Shown: positions 19,367 through 32,530, counted from the first letter of the stretch. The stretch: DNA of 64,000 nt from Cichorium intybus (GCA_023525715.1 CM042012.1:47339561-47403560); one strand, 5' to 3'. Numbers and translations are program-made. Notes: generated from the letters alone by a model not told the origin.

Positions 19367-22189
19367 ATGTCTTCCGCAAACTACTCAAACATAAATTCTG
19401 TATCTATTGCTAACAGTATAGGTTCAGGTACTCAAGCACCCATTCTTATTCCCGAAGAATATAAATCATGGGTAGGTCGTATGAATCTTCATCTCAACTC
19501 TATAAGTGAAGATGTGTGGAAATGTGTAGACGGATCTCTACCGGATAACATGACCTCTCTTACAAGTAACCTGGATCAACTGAATGAAAGGAAGAAACTT
19601 GAACTTCAAGCCAAAAAGGAACTTGTGTCTGGAATACCCCACAGTATTCTAAGCCAAATGAATGATATAATCCTTTTAACTGCAAACCAAATTTGGCAAA
19701 CTTTGAAAAATCGTTTTGAAGGAAATGAGAGAATCATTGGAAACAAGAAAACATCGGTTTTAAACGAATATGACAACTTCAAAATGTTTTCACATGAGAC
19801 CATCCATGATGCTCATGACAGGTTCAATCTCATTACCATCAAAATGAATAATTTAGGCATCAAAAAGTCACAGCATGAAATAAACCTCAAATTTTTAAAC
19901 AACCTTTATGAAAGCTGGAAAATGGTCAAACTCATCATTCAGGAAAATCTGGCAATTCATACTGAATCTTTGTACAATCTGTACGGAGAATTACAATCGT
20001 ATGAATCCTCGATTGACCCACCAACGTCTACTTCTTTTGGAGGACCGCTTGCTCTGTTGTCAACATCCTCTTAAAACCAAACACATTTTCCTGATCAAAG
20101 TCAAATTGATCAAAACCAAGCTTTCTTAAGTAATTCTTGTGACTTGTCTGATCCAAATAATGAAGCTGACTACCAACAATTGTGTGCCTTGGTAGCAAAC
20201 ACTAATCTCGAAAGATTTTTGCCACATCATAGACCAAATTTTCAACAAAGATCCACTTTCGGACAAAACTTTCAGAATCGTGGATTTCAAAATAATCACA
20301 ACTCTTACAATCAAAACAATGGTTTTCAAAATAACCAAAATTCTGGATTTCAGCAAAATCATTCAAAACCATCTCAACAGAAACAAACTCAAACATCTGA
20401 AAGACCACCCGTTAAGAGCCAAAAGGCTGACAATAACGATAATGATGATGACGTAATCATTTGTTACAAATGCAAAGGACTAAATCATTATGCCCGAGAT
20501 TTTCGAGCCAAAATCAATGTCAAAGACTCAGCTTACTACGCTCAAAAAGCCGAAGAACTGAAGAAACAAGAAAAGAAAGCAAAGCAAAAAGCTTTGATGG
20601 CATTCTACGAACCTAGCGTGGAACACTGGCCAACTTCTGATGATGAAACAGATAATGAACCAGCTCAGTCAAACTTCTGCTTCATGGCAGACAATGAACC
20701 AACCACAAGAGCTCCATATGTCATCGATCAGGTATGGTCTATGATCTCAGATCTCGGTCTTTCAAGAACACCATTTGAGTCCCACATGACTAAGATTGAG
20801 AACAGTCTAAAATCTGATCTCAGACTGTATCATGACACAATAGTCAAATCTGATATCTACAAATCTGAATTACAAACTTTGCAACTCAGATTTGGAGAAT
20901 CTACAAGGACTAGAGACAAACTTGAAAGAGACATTGAACGAAAATCTGAAGAAAATAATCACATCCTAGAACAATTAAATGAAGCTCTAAAACAAAAAGG
21001 GGACTTAGAAATAAAAAATCAATCTGTTATTTCATCTGAAATAAAAGATACCTTAGAAAAGGAAGTCCTTCAGTTAAAACACAAAATTCAAGATTTAACT
21101 GACAAAAACACTAGTTTAAATCTAAAAGTAGATGATTCTTCAAAGCAAATCAAATTTCTTGAATCCGAAAATCAAAGATTTCAAGGAAAATTGGATTCTA
21201 TCAATATTGCCAGAAAATTGAGTGATGATGTTTTCACTAAAGCAAATAACTTAGGAACTGGCAAAATTGATACGAACTATAAACCAGGAATTGGAAGAGA
21301 ATCTTTTGAAAATGAAAAGACTGAAAATGAAAATGGGAAAATTAGTGAAAACTCTAAATCGCCTCAACCAGATTTTTTCTCATCTGCCAATGAGGACGAT
21401 TCAGATGATGAAACAGTAATCAACTGTAGCCCAGATGATACTTTTTTCAACAAGTCATACAAAAGAGTTGTAAAATCTGAATCAGACTCTGCTAGTTCAG
21501 TAACTCATCAATTGAGATCTACTAAACTAACAAAGAATGATGGCACAATCAAACTTGAAAATTTCTTAAATGGAGAAAATTCTGATCATCAAAATGGTAG
21601 TACTTCTGTTCCAACAGTCTTTCCCTCTTTAAACTCAACCTTTATTGGAAAGAACAGTCTGAGACAAAAGTATTCAAAGAAACAACAGACAAATAAACAA
21701 CCCATTCAAGCTGTCTTTAAACCAAAAGAACAAAACAAGCCCAAGGTTTTCAAAGAAACCCAAGAGAAACCTTTGAAACCAGTCTCTATGCCACAAAAAC
21801 AAACCTTTAATCCAAAACAAAAACCTTTTCAAAAACCAATTCAAAATCGCTTTCAAGAGATAAATTTCAATCTCTCAGGGAACTTTCAGAGATCATCATT
21901 TCACCAAATTCCATTCCATCATCATAATGTTTTTCAAAATCATCAAAATCCCAGATACAAAGAAAGGTCATCAGACAGAATTTCACATATAGGATACTTT
22001 TCACAAAATCAGAAATCGCTCCAAATGACAGGTTTTCAAAGACAAAAATCAATTTGGGAAAATCTAATAAATCAACTTAAACCTCAACCATTCCGTCCAA
22101 TCAACAAATATTACAATGATTCCAAGTTATCAAAAACCATTAACAAATCAGGACCCACCATGGTTTGGGTACCTAAACTTTATGTCTAA
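19367..22189 (+). pseudogene. Copia-2 gag (Sirevirus-like) with an in-frame stop
   Basis: ATG at 19,367 opens a UBN2-like copia gag (WVGRMNLHLNS...). TAA at 20,072-20,074 interrupts it, and the same frame continues from 20,075 to TAA at 22,187-22,189. The downstream part has an Asn/Gln-rich stretch, then a zinc knuckle CYKCKGLNHYARDF in which the fourth ligand Cys is Phe (codon 20,501-20,503). Next come a long Glu/Lys-rich predicted coiled coil (about 20,780-21,220) and a basic Gln/Lys/Pro-rich tail ending near MVWVPKLYV. The first stop is one C-to-T change away from a Gln codon. The Gag is therefore probably defective unless the stop is read through. The second UAA is discussed under findings. 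Confidence 0.85.
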
Positions 22190-25100
22190 TTGCAGGCACT
22201 TTGTGCTGGAGAGCCCAAGGATGGCACATGGTATATCGATAGTGGCTGCTCCAAGCATATGACAGGAAACCAAAGCTTTCTACGAGACTTCAAACCCACA
22301 GAATCCAAACAAGATGTCACCTTTGGAAACAACATGACTGCAAGAATCAAAGGCTATGGAAACATAACAAATGGTCACTTCACCATCAAGAAAGTAGCCT
22401 ACGTTGACGGCCTGAAACACAACCTAATCAGCGTATCACAACTCTGTGACAACAATCATGAAGTTCTTTTCACCAAACAACGAAGCATAATCACAGATGC
22501 CAAGACCAAAGCCATTCTAGTTAATTCTGATCGTCTAGGCAACATGTATCCACTAGATATGGACCTTATCTATGGAAAACCAGACATCTGTCTCTTGTCA
22601 AAAGCTTCGGCTGATATTAGTTGGTTGTGGCATCGTCGTCTTTCCCATCTCAATTTCGGCTACAACAACAAGTTGATTGCAAATGATCTTGTTCGCGGAC
22701 TGCCACTTCTGAAACTTGATAATGAAACTCTTTGTGCAGCTTGTGAAGGAGGAAAACAGTCCAAATCCTCTCATAAAAGCATTCCTGAATCTAGTGTATC
22801 CGAACCACTAGAATTACTGCACATTGATCTTTGCGGCCCTGCAAAAACCCAAAGCATAAAAGGGAAGAAATACATCCTTGTTATTATTGATGATTACTCA
22901 CGCTTTACTTGGGTTTTCTTTTTAAGGCTAAAGTCAGAAGCACCTGAAGAAATAATCAACTTCATCAAACAGATTGAATTAAAGCTCAAACGACCAGTTC
23001 GAAGAATCCGAAGTGATAATGGTTTAGAGTTCAAAAACATAACTCTAGACTCATTTCTCAAAAACAAAGGCATCGAACACAACTTCTCAGCCCCTTACAC
23101 TCCTCAACAAAACGGCGTTGTTGAAAGAAAGAACCGAACTCTGTGCGAAGCTGCAAGATCAATGCTTATCTTTGCTGATCTACCACAATACTTCTGGGCA
23201 GAAGCAATAGCCACAACTTGCTACACTCAAAATCGCTCTTTAATCCATAAACAACTTCATAAAACACCATATGAAGTCATTAACAACCGAAAACCAAACA
23301 TCAAATTCTTTCATATTTTTGGTTGTCGATGCTTCATAAAGAATAACAAAGATCACCTTTCAAAATTTGAATCAAGATCAGACGAAGGAATTTTCCTTGG
23401 TTACTCCTTTACCTCAGCTGCTTATCGAGTACTGAATAAACGTACTAGAGTAATTGAAGAAAGTACCGATATTCATTTCGATGAATTTTATGTCAGGAAA
23501 TTGGATCGTAAACATTTTGGTTCTAAAATGATCGATAATATCTTTCAAAATCCAATTCAACAAATGCCTTCTACGGACATAGAAATTGATCTTGATTTAC
23601 TTTTTGAACAACCCAAAACCGCTTATAATTCTGAATTTCTAACATCTTCTACTTTTCCTACAGGAAACTCCGATGCAGAAACTTCACAATCAAACCAAGA
23701 AAATACAGATCAAGTCGAGGGGGAATTACCAACACCAAATTCCTCTTTGAACACTCCCAATCCACCTGTCCAAAATGATCCCTGTGCATCATCTATGGGG
23801 GAACCTTCATTACCTCATTCTCACCCTATAATCCAAAAAGACATATCCGACAACAACCAAAATCTATTCCCAACAGAATCACCTGACCAAGAAGAACAAT
23901 GGGACATAGAAACAACAATCGAAATACCTGAAAAAACTCGCCTAAACAAATGGACCAGGAATCATCCTGGAAACCAAATCATAGGAGATCCCAATTCTGG
24001 TATTCAAACAAGAGCCGCTACCTCAAATGAATGTTTATACGGAGCATTCTTATCCATGACTGAACCCAAAACTATCCATTCAGCTCTCAAAGATCCAGAC
24101 TGGGTCAAAGCCATGCAAGAAGAACTAGCTGAATTCGAAAGAAACCAAGTATGGGATCTTGTTCCTACTCCTCCCGATGTTACTGTAGTAGGTTCAAGAT
24201 GGGTTTTCAGAAACAAAACTGATGATCAAGGCATAGTCTGTCGAAACAAAGCAAGACTTGTCGTCAAGGGCTATTCACAACAAGAAGGAATCGATTACGA
24301 TGAAACTTATGCTCCAGTTGCAAGACTCGAAGCCATTCGTATCTTTCTAGCATATGCAGCACACAAAAACTTCAAAGTTTACCAAATGGATGTAAAATGT
24401 GCATTTTTACATGGAGAGATTGATCGTGATGTGTATATTCAACAACCTCCAGGTTTTGAAGATCCACAGTTCCCAAATCACAGTTTTAAGTTACAAAAAG
24501 CAGTTTATGGCTTAAAACAAGCACCTCGTGCCTGGTATTCAACATTGTCAACATTTTTAGAAGAATCAGGTTTCAAAAGAGGTTCAATTGATCAAACTCT
24601 CTTTCGTAAAATTTTTAATAAACATCTGTTAATCGTTCAAATATATGTCGATGACATTATTTTCGGTTCTACTGATGAATCCTTGAGTATCAAGTTTGCA
24701 GATTTGATGAAGAGTAAATTTGAGATGAGCATGATAGGAGAAATGACTACTTTTCTTGGACTACAAGTCAAACAATCATCAGATGGAATTTTCATCAATC
24801 AAGAAAATTATGTCAAAAATCTTCTAACTCGTTTTTCTCTTGACAAATCAAATACAGCAAAAACTCCAATGGCCCTAGGTTACAAATTAGATGCAGACTT
24901 AAATGGCAAGCCTGTTGATCAAAAGAAATATCGAGGAATGATAGGATCACTCCTATACCTCACAGCCAGCAGACCCGACATCATGTTTTCTACATGTGTC
25001 TGTGCCAGATACCAAGCCAATCCTATGGAATCTCATGCTATAGCTGTAAAAAGAATTTTCAAATATCTTAAAGGAACTCCATCTCTTGGCCTTTGGTATC

Positions 25101-25600
25101 CAGCTAACTCTGATTTTCAGCTTAACGCCTTCACCGACTCCGACTATGGAGGATGCAGACTAGACAGAAAAAGCACATCTGGTTCTTGCCAATTTCTAGG
25201 AGGCAGACTCGTAAGTTGGACTTCAAAGAAACAATCATGCGTGTCCACTTCAACCGCAGAAGCTGAATATGTAGCTGCCGCAAGCTGCTGTTCACAAGTC
25301 ATGTGGATGCAAACTCAATTACGTGACTATGGCTACAAAGTATCACAAATTCCCATATTTTGTTACTCAACCAGCGCAATTGCCATTTCTCACAATCCCG
25401 TGCACCATTCCATGACAAAGCACATTGACATTCGATATCATTTCCTCAAAGACAACATACAAAAAGGTCATATCGAATTGCACTTCATAAACACCGAAGA
25501 TCAAATTGCCGATGTCTTTACTAAGGCTTTAGACGAAACCAAGTTTCAATACTTCCTAGGCCGTCTAGGAATGTTGAATCCAGATAACATCCATCCCTAA
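22190..25600 (+). CDS. Copia-2 pol: protease-integrase-reverse transcriptase-RNase H
   Basis: 1,136 codons, fully open and in frame with gag. Protease WYIDSGCSKHM (Asp at residue 17). Integrase zinc site HRRLSH...CAACEGG, core HIDLCGP and RSDNGLEF, then PYTPQQNGVVERKNRTL. Reverse transcriptase MDVKCAFLHGE and IYVDDIIFG (YVDD at residues 819-822). RNase H FTDSDYGG, STAEAEYVAA and HIDIRYHFL. The third RNase H acid, usually in a CDN/CDS-x-SAI motif, reads CYSTSAI: Tyr replaces Asp at residue 1059 (codon 25,364-25,366). The frame has no ATG near its 5' end, so it is made as a fusion after gag or by splicing. A product is likely to reverse transcribe poorly because RNase H is impaired. Confidence 0.93.
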   Translation: MQALCAGEPKDGTWYIDSGCSKHMTGNQSFLRDFKPTESKQDVTFGNNMTARIKGYGNITNGHFTIKKVAYVDGLKHNLISVSQLCDNNHEVLFTKQRSIITDAKTKAILVNSDRLGNMYPLDMDLIYGKPDICLLSKASADISWLWHRRLSHLNFGYNNKLIANDLVRGLPLLKLDNETLCAACEGGKQSKSSHKSIPESSVSEPLELLHIDLCGPAKTQSIKGKKYILVIIDDYSRFTWVFFLRLKSEAPEEIINFIKQIELKLKRPVRRIRSDNGLEFKNITLDSFLKNKGIEHNFSAPYTPQQNGVVERKNRTLCEAARSMLIFADLPQYFWAEAIATTCYTQNRSLIHKQLHKTPYEVINNRKPNIKFFHIFGCRCFIKNNKDHLSKFESRSDEGIFLGYSFTSAAYRVLNKRTRVIEESTDIHFDEFYVRKLDRKHFGSKMIDNIFQNPIQQMPSTDIEIDLDLLFEQPKTAYNSEFLTSSTFPTGNSDAETSQSNQENTDQVEGELPTPNSSLNTPNPPVQNDPCASSMGEPSLPHSHPIIQKDISDNNQNLFPTESPDQEEQWDIETTIEIPEKTRLNKWTRNHPGNQIIGDPNSGIQTRAATSNECLYGAFLSMTEPKTIHSALKDPDWVKAMQEELAEFERNQVWDLVPTPPDVTVVGSRWVFRNKTDDQGIVCRNKARLVVKGYSQQEGIDYDETYAPVARLEAIRIFLAYAAHKNFKVYQMDVKCAFLHGEIDRDVYIQQPPGFEDPQFPNHSFKLQKAVYGLKQAPRAWYSTLSTFLEESGFKRGSIDQTLFRKIFNKHLLIVQIYVDDIIFGSTDESLSIKFADLMKSKFEMSMIGEMTTFLGLQVKQSSDGIFINQENYVKNLLTRFSLDKSNTAKTPMALGYKLDADLNGKPVDQKKYRGMIGSLLYLTASRPDIMFSTCVCARYQANPMESHAIAVKRIFKYLKGTPSLGLWYPANSDFQLNAFTDSDYGGCRLDRKSTSGSCQFLGGRLVSWTSKKQSCVSTSTAEAEYVAAASCCSQVMWMQTQLRDYGYKVSQIPIFCYSTSAIAISHNPVHHSMTKHIDIRYHFLKDNIQKGHIELHFINTEDQIADVFTKALDETKFQYFLGRLGMLNPDNIHP

Positions 25601-27142
25601 TCTCTTACATTTTGTTTGTACAAAAGAGTGTTTACTTTCAGTCAAATAATCAAAATTTTCCAAAAACATTCAAATAACCAAAATTTTCCAAAAACATTCA
25701 AATAACCAAAATCTTCCAAAAACATTCAAATAACCAAAATTTTCCAAAAACATCCACATAATCAAAAATCACAAAAAAATTAGGATAAAGTTTTATCTTT
25801 TAAAGTCCTTATAAAACCATGTGATTAACATCTTCTTGACTAAATTTTCAGATACTTATGCTCGATGAATGTTCTCAGTCATATTGATTCTTAAATTAAA
25901 GTGAAGGTTCAAATCTCAAAATTTTCGTTATGTACATTCTCCTATTCCCTTTGAATTTATTTCAAATATAACGATTTTATCAATTAAGGGACATAAGATC
26001 AGGAGATTCAGATGAAAACCAAACCCATGTGAGAAATTGTGCCTCGTCTTTAAATGCTAAGTGGAATTCATTTCTGTGAGCAAATGTGTTTTCATGATGA
26101 CTTATAGGATTTATACTCTTATACCGTGATGCTAGTCTCATTTTTGCTTAGATATCAAAATGACCAGGGACGATACAATCATTTTCTTATATATTAGACA
26201 AACTGTCTATTATATCACCTATCCCTATCCTCAATCAAACCACTTCAAAGAAAAGCTTCATCATCTGGCATAACGAATCTGACAATCGAAGAAACGCAAA
26301 GTCATATCCAACAAATGTTGTCAACAAATCACAATTGGTAACCACATCAGATATCTTTTACAAAATGTGTATTCGCACAAATCAAGAAAAGATAAAAACA
26401 TAGGTGAACACTTCACCAAAGAAAGAAAAAGAAGATTTATTACAACAATCCATAAAGACAGACATCTCTCAAACAACGAATTCTCAAAAGCTTTATCAAA
26501 TATAGCTGTCAAAACCGAAGACTAACCGGGATACTGTAGCCTTCATAAACTGAATATTCTTAGTTGTAAACTGCACTATGAATATTTCTAAAACCCTCTA
26601 CATGTATTTCCCGACGGAGAGAGAGTGAACATCAATGGCATGAATGAAGAAACCCTTTGAGTAATGCCGAAACCAGTCTTATGTGATTGATTATCTAATA
26701 TGAAGACCAAGTGACTAAAGTATATAAGTATAAATCCACATTAAGCATAAGTCAACACCTTCAAACTGAGAGTTATCACTCATCTTAAGTGATTATACAC
26801 CAGTTCTGCACCCAGAACAAACAAACACCTCAGTCAAAGTGTGAGCTATACCTATGAGAAGTTCATCTGAATCGACCTATTAAGATCACTTGTCGTCTTT
26901 ATAAATGTTATAAAATCTTAAGGAATATTATGAAAGTACATATACAAAAACCTTTTGATAAATGAACATGAAACCTTGATTCAGAAACAAATATTCTTGA
27001 CAAACTTTTCAAAACATAAGTAAAATCTAGTCACATTTTTCAAAACAAGTGATATGGTTTTATAAATGTCTTATCCAAACTTCAAGAATTTTCAATCAAA
27101 CATTTTTCTCCTCATTTCATTAATGATCACATAGGGGGAAAT
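25601..27142 (+). other. Copia-2 3' non-coding region with 28-bp tandem repeats and polypurine tract
   Basis: 1.5 kb between pol and the 3' LTR with no envelope-like frame. At 25,642-25,770 a 28-bp unit (ccaaaaacattcaaataa...) repeats about four times, with unit starts at 25,660, 25,688, 25,716 and 25,744. The polypurine tract AGGGGGAAAT is at 27,133-27,142, directly before the LTR. Confidence 0.85.
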
Positions 27143-28369
27143 TGTTGAATAATGTTTTTATGTTTTTATGTGACCATCACTGAAATAAGTCGAAATGTTT
27201 TTTAACAAATATTATCAGTATTTCAGGTTGCATGGATTCAACATTGAACGTGAAGAAAAACAAAACTCAGAAATCAAGATTGCTTCAGCAATCGCGACGC
27301 GACGGAAGGCCCGGTCGCGACGCGAAGCCCCATCACGACCCGACAGCACATTTGTCGAGACGTGAAGAGAAGCAAGACAAAAGACCAAAATCCTTCAGCG
27401 ATCGCGACGCGATGGGATGTCTGGTCGCGACGCGAAGACCTCCATCGCGAAGCCCCTCCAACGCGACACCACCAACTTCTTGATCGCGAGACTACCAACC
27501 CAACGCACTAACCAGTGGCCGACCAAAAGCACTCGACAGCCGCACCTTCGCGACGCGACGCCATGCCTGGTCGCGACGCGATGCCTGTAGTTCAGCAGTA
27601 TAAATTGAAGCTCACCTCTTGCCATTCCAAGACTAACACACAACACATATATCAACCAAGCTCCATACACTCTTACCCACGACCAGAAACCTCAAGACTC
27701 TCAAATTTCTGCATTTGGCAACAAGAATCAAACCGCACAACCGCAACAAACAAGATATCTACCCGACACCAAAACTTCAAACCTCTAAACAACCTCTACC
27801 CGACACCAAACTTCAAACCTCCAAACAACCTCTTCCCGACACCAAATATCACCAAAACCTCATCCTACCGAAAAGAACAAGAAATCGACACATCAAGAAA
27901 ACCCGAGTAAAGAACAAGAATCGAAGCTTCAAAGAAAATCGCCATATTCATCTACTATCGATAAGTTCTTTTGAAATTATCTGTGTTATTATTGATTTAT
28001 GCAAACTGTTATAAATCAACTGTAACAAATATCCAAGACATAAAAATCGAACCGTGACAACGAAAACATATGTGGACTGTATTTAACCGAGACATCTAAC
28101 TTCTAACTTCTAACTTCTAACCGTTTTATTTATTGTAAAAACACTTTATCGTTGATAATGGCGTTTATTACATCTAACCTTTAACTTCTGACATTTACTT
28201 TATTTACCGCTTTCTGTCTATTTAAATACTGTCTAGTTTAGATTTACCGTTTTATTTTATTCCGCAACTCTTATTTTTCCGCATATTATAGATAAAATAC
28301 ATATCTGTCACACAGTAATCGGATTAAAAACCCTTATTCGTGGTGATCAGTTATCGTGTATTCTCAACA
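27143..28369 (+). repeat. Copia-2 3' LTR
   Basis: Same length as the 5' LTR (1,227 bp), with about 11 single-base differences and no indels seen. It is followed by the TSD copy GAGTG at 28,370-28,374, after which copia-1 sequence resumes. Confidence 0.95.
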
Positions 28370-28374
28370 GAGTG

Positions 28375-29658
28375 GGGAACGGATTGGTCAACGGAAGACA
28401 TCTATTAAATTAAGAAGATAGTTTTAATTAGATATACATATAATCCTTATATTAACCCAATATAATAGTAAGGCTAGGACCCAACTATAACAATTCACAA
28501 TAAAGAAGAGGGATGCCATAATCTTATTGTAAATTTTATAAAGGTAGGCGAATGACGATTCAACCAATTCCACCGTGGAAAAATAATCATATTATAGTGG
28601 AATTCCTAGTTTCTTTTGAGATTTATTGAACTGTTCAATAGCATGTTTCCATCTCGGATATGCCCCACTGTTTGTGACTAGGATACCGAGGATCACAAAC
28701 CGGGTGTGAATAACCATGCAAATTTGCTCGGTACTCTCGAAGTCAATTACCATCTCAAATTGACGTGCCGGTTAACCACACACACTCCATCAACAATGGT
28801 AAGATCGAGAAACCCATTGCAACTCTTTATGAACCCCAATTGGTGTGCCGGTTAACCACACACACTCCACCAATGTTTCATAAAGTGCAATGTGAAATCT
28901 CATGGATTAGCATCAATTCACATTTTACATAAAGTAACTAGATTGAGATTTTATGAATGGTTCTAGTACTTTCAATTATAGCATTATACTTTTAAGAGGC
29001 TTAAGCGGTCCTATCAAACCCGTTCGGCTAACGACACTTGACTGACCAGGAGAGCGGTGGGTGAGAGTGGACACCCATTAGACTACCATTTTATAGGCAG
29101 TCGCCTTATACCCTCTTTATAGGACAGTTTTGTGAATGAGGCCTACTAACGGTAAGACTAACCAATTTTATCTTACATATATAAAATATTAACTTTTAAT
29201 CATAAATATATAAGATGTATTTTAAACTCTTTAAAATATTTTAGATTTAATCTTTTAATTATTTTCGCTAATTAACCTTTAATTTTTTGAAAATTAAATT
29301 TAAATCCTTAGGTGATTTAATTTATCTTTTAATTAACAATTAATTAAATTAATTAAATCTAAGATAGGCATCACAAAATTAATCAAATTAATTACCTATC
29401 TTAATCCCCTAGTCCACGAAAATTGCAAGTAACGGGATTAAGGTTTCTAGTTATTTAATTAATCAAATTACCAAAAATAACAACCTACTTTCCATGTGAC
29501 ATGCAAATCACCAAAAAGGGGGAGGAGGCTAGGGTTTCGAAACCCTAGCCACCAAAGTCGATCAAGGCCTCCAAGGGTTTATATTTTTTTTCAAAAAACC
29601 CTTGGTCAAAAAACAATTATAGCAATTCACAAGAAAAACAAGCATGCTCTGATACCAC
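28375..29658 (-). other. Copia-1 leader and primer binding site
   Basis: Non-coding leader of copia-1, cut off from its gag by copia-2. The initiator-Met primer site is at 29,644-29,657 on the minus strand. A phrase 'gtgccggttaaccacac' occurs twice (about 28,764 and 28,841). No frame of note. Confidence 0.75.
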
Positions 29659-30421
29659 TGTAAGGTTTTAAGCAAACAATGAACTAGAAATTCCTAAGTT
29701 CACATGCAACCTAGAAGGAGGATCTATGTTTTTCTATCAATGAACATATAACAAAAACCTAAGGCCAACAATTTAATTCTAAAGATCAAAAAAGAAAAAC
29801 CAACCTTTGATTAATCTTCTTGAGGCTAGCAGCAAAAGTATCATGCCTCAAATGTAGTCACACCCAAAAAATAGAGAAAAGATAGCAGAGTTCTAGAGAT
29901 ACAGGGAAGGTGGTGCAGGATTTAGGGTTACCAGGAGGCTATATTTTTAGCCTCCAAGGGTGACAGTCAAAACCCTAGAGGAGCCTCCTTAATGGACAAG
30001 CCTGTTGACCATATGGACCAAGTCTTCTAAACCTTGATTAGGGTTTCGAAATCATGGAGGTGGCCTCCATAATTTTGCCAACTTGAAGCTTCCACTGGCC
30101 AGCCAGTTATTCAACTATTGAATAAATACAAAACCAGTCCCTGCACTTTTAATTAATTAAATTAATCACTAAATTAAATCCAATTAATTCTAGATTAATT
30201 TCAAATTAATTAATATAGTTTCTAATTAATATATTATCACTTAAATATATTAATAAACTTTTTATTTTATTTCTATTGATTTATTAAACAATTAATAAAT
30301 CAACTTTTCTCTCTACTGAACTTTATATCAATCCTCCAACTATGAGGGCAACCCAAATGGACTTTTCAATTAATAAGATAAATATAATTTATAAGTCATG
30401 GCTTAGACACCTAATCCAACA
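29659..30421 (-). repeat. Copia-1 5' LTR
   Basis: 763 bp, partner of 9920-10,686. Followed by the TSD copy TCTTT (30,422-30,426). Its sequence just inside the start matches the partner perfectly for over 100 bases; differences cluster around 29,840-29,900. Confidence 0.92.
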
Positions 30422-30501
30422 TCTTTAACAAAAACGTAAACATTTGATAGCAAAATCCTAGCAGTAGCATAAACATTTGACAGCAAATTCTTTCATTTAG
30501 A

Positions 30502-30708
30502 TCATCTACATGTATATAAGTCGGATAAATCACTATTTTTTCTAAACTCCATTAACTCATCCACTCCTTCCGAGAGATGATCTACAGAGGCTGTATCATA
30601 GTCTTCATTTATGTCAATCCTACTTGATTCACTAATACTCTCACTCTCATCATCTATACTCTCAACTGAAATTTGTTTTGAACCTGTAGTGGATGATGCC
30701 ATCTGCAT
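30502..30708 (-). CDS. Short acidic Ser-rich frame, unrecognised
   Basis: 68 codons of acidic, Ser-rich protein (SIDDESESISESSR...). On the minus strand the bases before MASS read TTATTATGCAG, which could be a splice acceptor, so this might be one exon. Composition resembles the N-terminal exon of the FAR1-type transposase at 57,552-57,756, but there is no clear alignment. It could equally be a chance frame. Confidence 0.25.
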   Translation of the reverse strand: MQMASSTTGSKQISVESIDDESESISESSRIDINEDYDTASVDHLSEGVDELMEFRKNSDLSDLYTCR

Positions 30709-32233
<1,525 letters not shown>

Positions 32234-32456
32234 CTTTTAGATTTTTATTATTATTTTATAATGGGATAAAGGGTACTTGAGGAATTAAGGTGGATTTTTT
32301 TTTTTTTTTTGACACTTCTTGTGTTAGTCGTGCATGACGAGTGAGACTGACATTTTATAGTTAAAATGGAGTTGATGAAAATGACTTCGGAATTACATTG
32401 GACCATTCTACATCTCAATTTGTCAAAAGTAAAATCCTACAATTTACTTTGATTGC

Positions 32457-32530
32457 ACGGGGCCGTGGTTTAGTTGGTAGGTTTTTTGCAATTTAAGATC
32501 ATCTAGCAGTCTACGAGAACAAGTCCCCCA
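32457..32530 (+). other. tRNA-like head, possible SINE remnant
   Basis: TGGTTTAGTTGG (32,466-32,477) fits the pol III A-box pattern and is preceded by GGGGCC. GAGAACAAGTCC (32,515-32,526) is a weak B-box-like word about 50 bases on. It does not fold as a functional tRNA by eye. No poly(A) or T tail and no TSD could be assigned. Confidence 0.25.

Larger units (their letters stand above)
17843..28369 (+). mobile_element. Copia-2: young Sirevirus-like copia element (10.5 kb)
   Basis: Two 1,227-bp LTRs (17,843-19,069; 27,143-28,369) open TGTTGAATAATG and close TTCTCAACA. The 5-bp TSD GAGTG is perfect (17,838-17,842; 28,370-28,374). Order: LTR, initiator-Met primer site, about 280-bp leader, long gag with coiled coil, pol, 1.5-kb non-coding 3' region, polypurine tract, LTR. 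The long coiled-coil gag and large 3' spacer are typical of the Sirevirus/SIRE group; no envelope-like frame remains. About 11 LTR substitutions by eye (0.9%) mean a recent insertion, roughly 0.3-0.4 million years at the often-used 1.3e-8 rate. It interrupts the region between the leader and gag of copia-1. Confidence 0.95.
9920..30421 (-). mobile_element. Copia-1: full-length Ty1/copia element, minus strand, with two nested insertions
   Basis: The LTRs at 9920-10,686 and 29,659-30,421 are in the same orientation, each opening TGTAAGG and closing CCAACA on the plus strand. The 5-bp TSD TCTTT lies at 9915-9919 and 30,422-30,426. A minus-strand primer binding site complementary to initiator tRNA-Met (TGGTATCAGAGCAT) is at 29,644-29,657. 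The gag-pol frame (13,783-17,812) reads away from that site, as expected. Inserted within it are a CACTA element (11,190-13,421) and the Sirevirus-like element (17,843-28,369, TSD 17,838-17,842 and 28,370-28,374). LTR differences counted by eye are about 28 substitutions and two indels over about 762 positions, so this is the older of the two retrotransposons. Confidence 0.93.

Noticed and set aside
25601..27142. Possible envelope-like gene in the 3' part of copia-2
   Set aside because: No frame above about 65 codons in the right orientation and no signal peptide or membrane segments. Non-coding spacer is the better description.
32457..32530. Functional tRNA gene
   Set aside because: A-box is good, but the B-box is poor and no acceptor or anticodon stem can be formed by eye.
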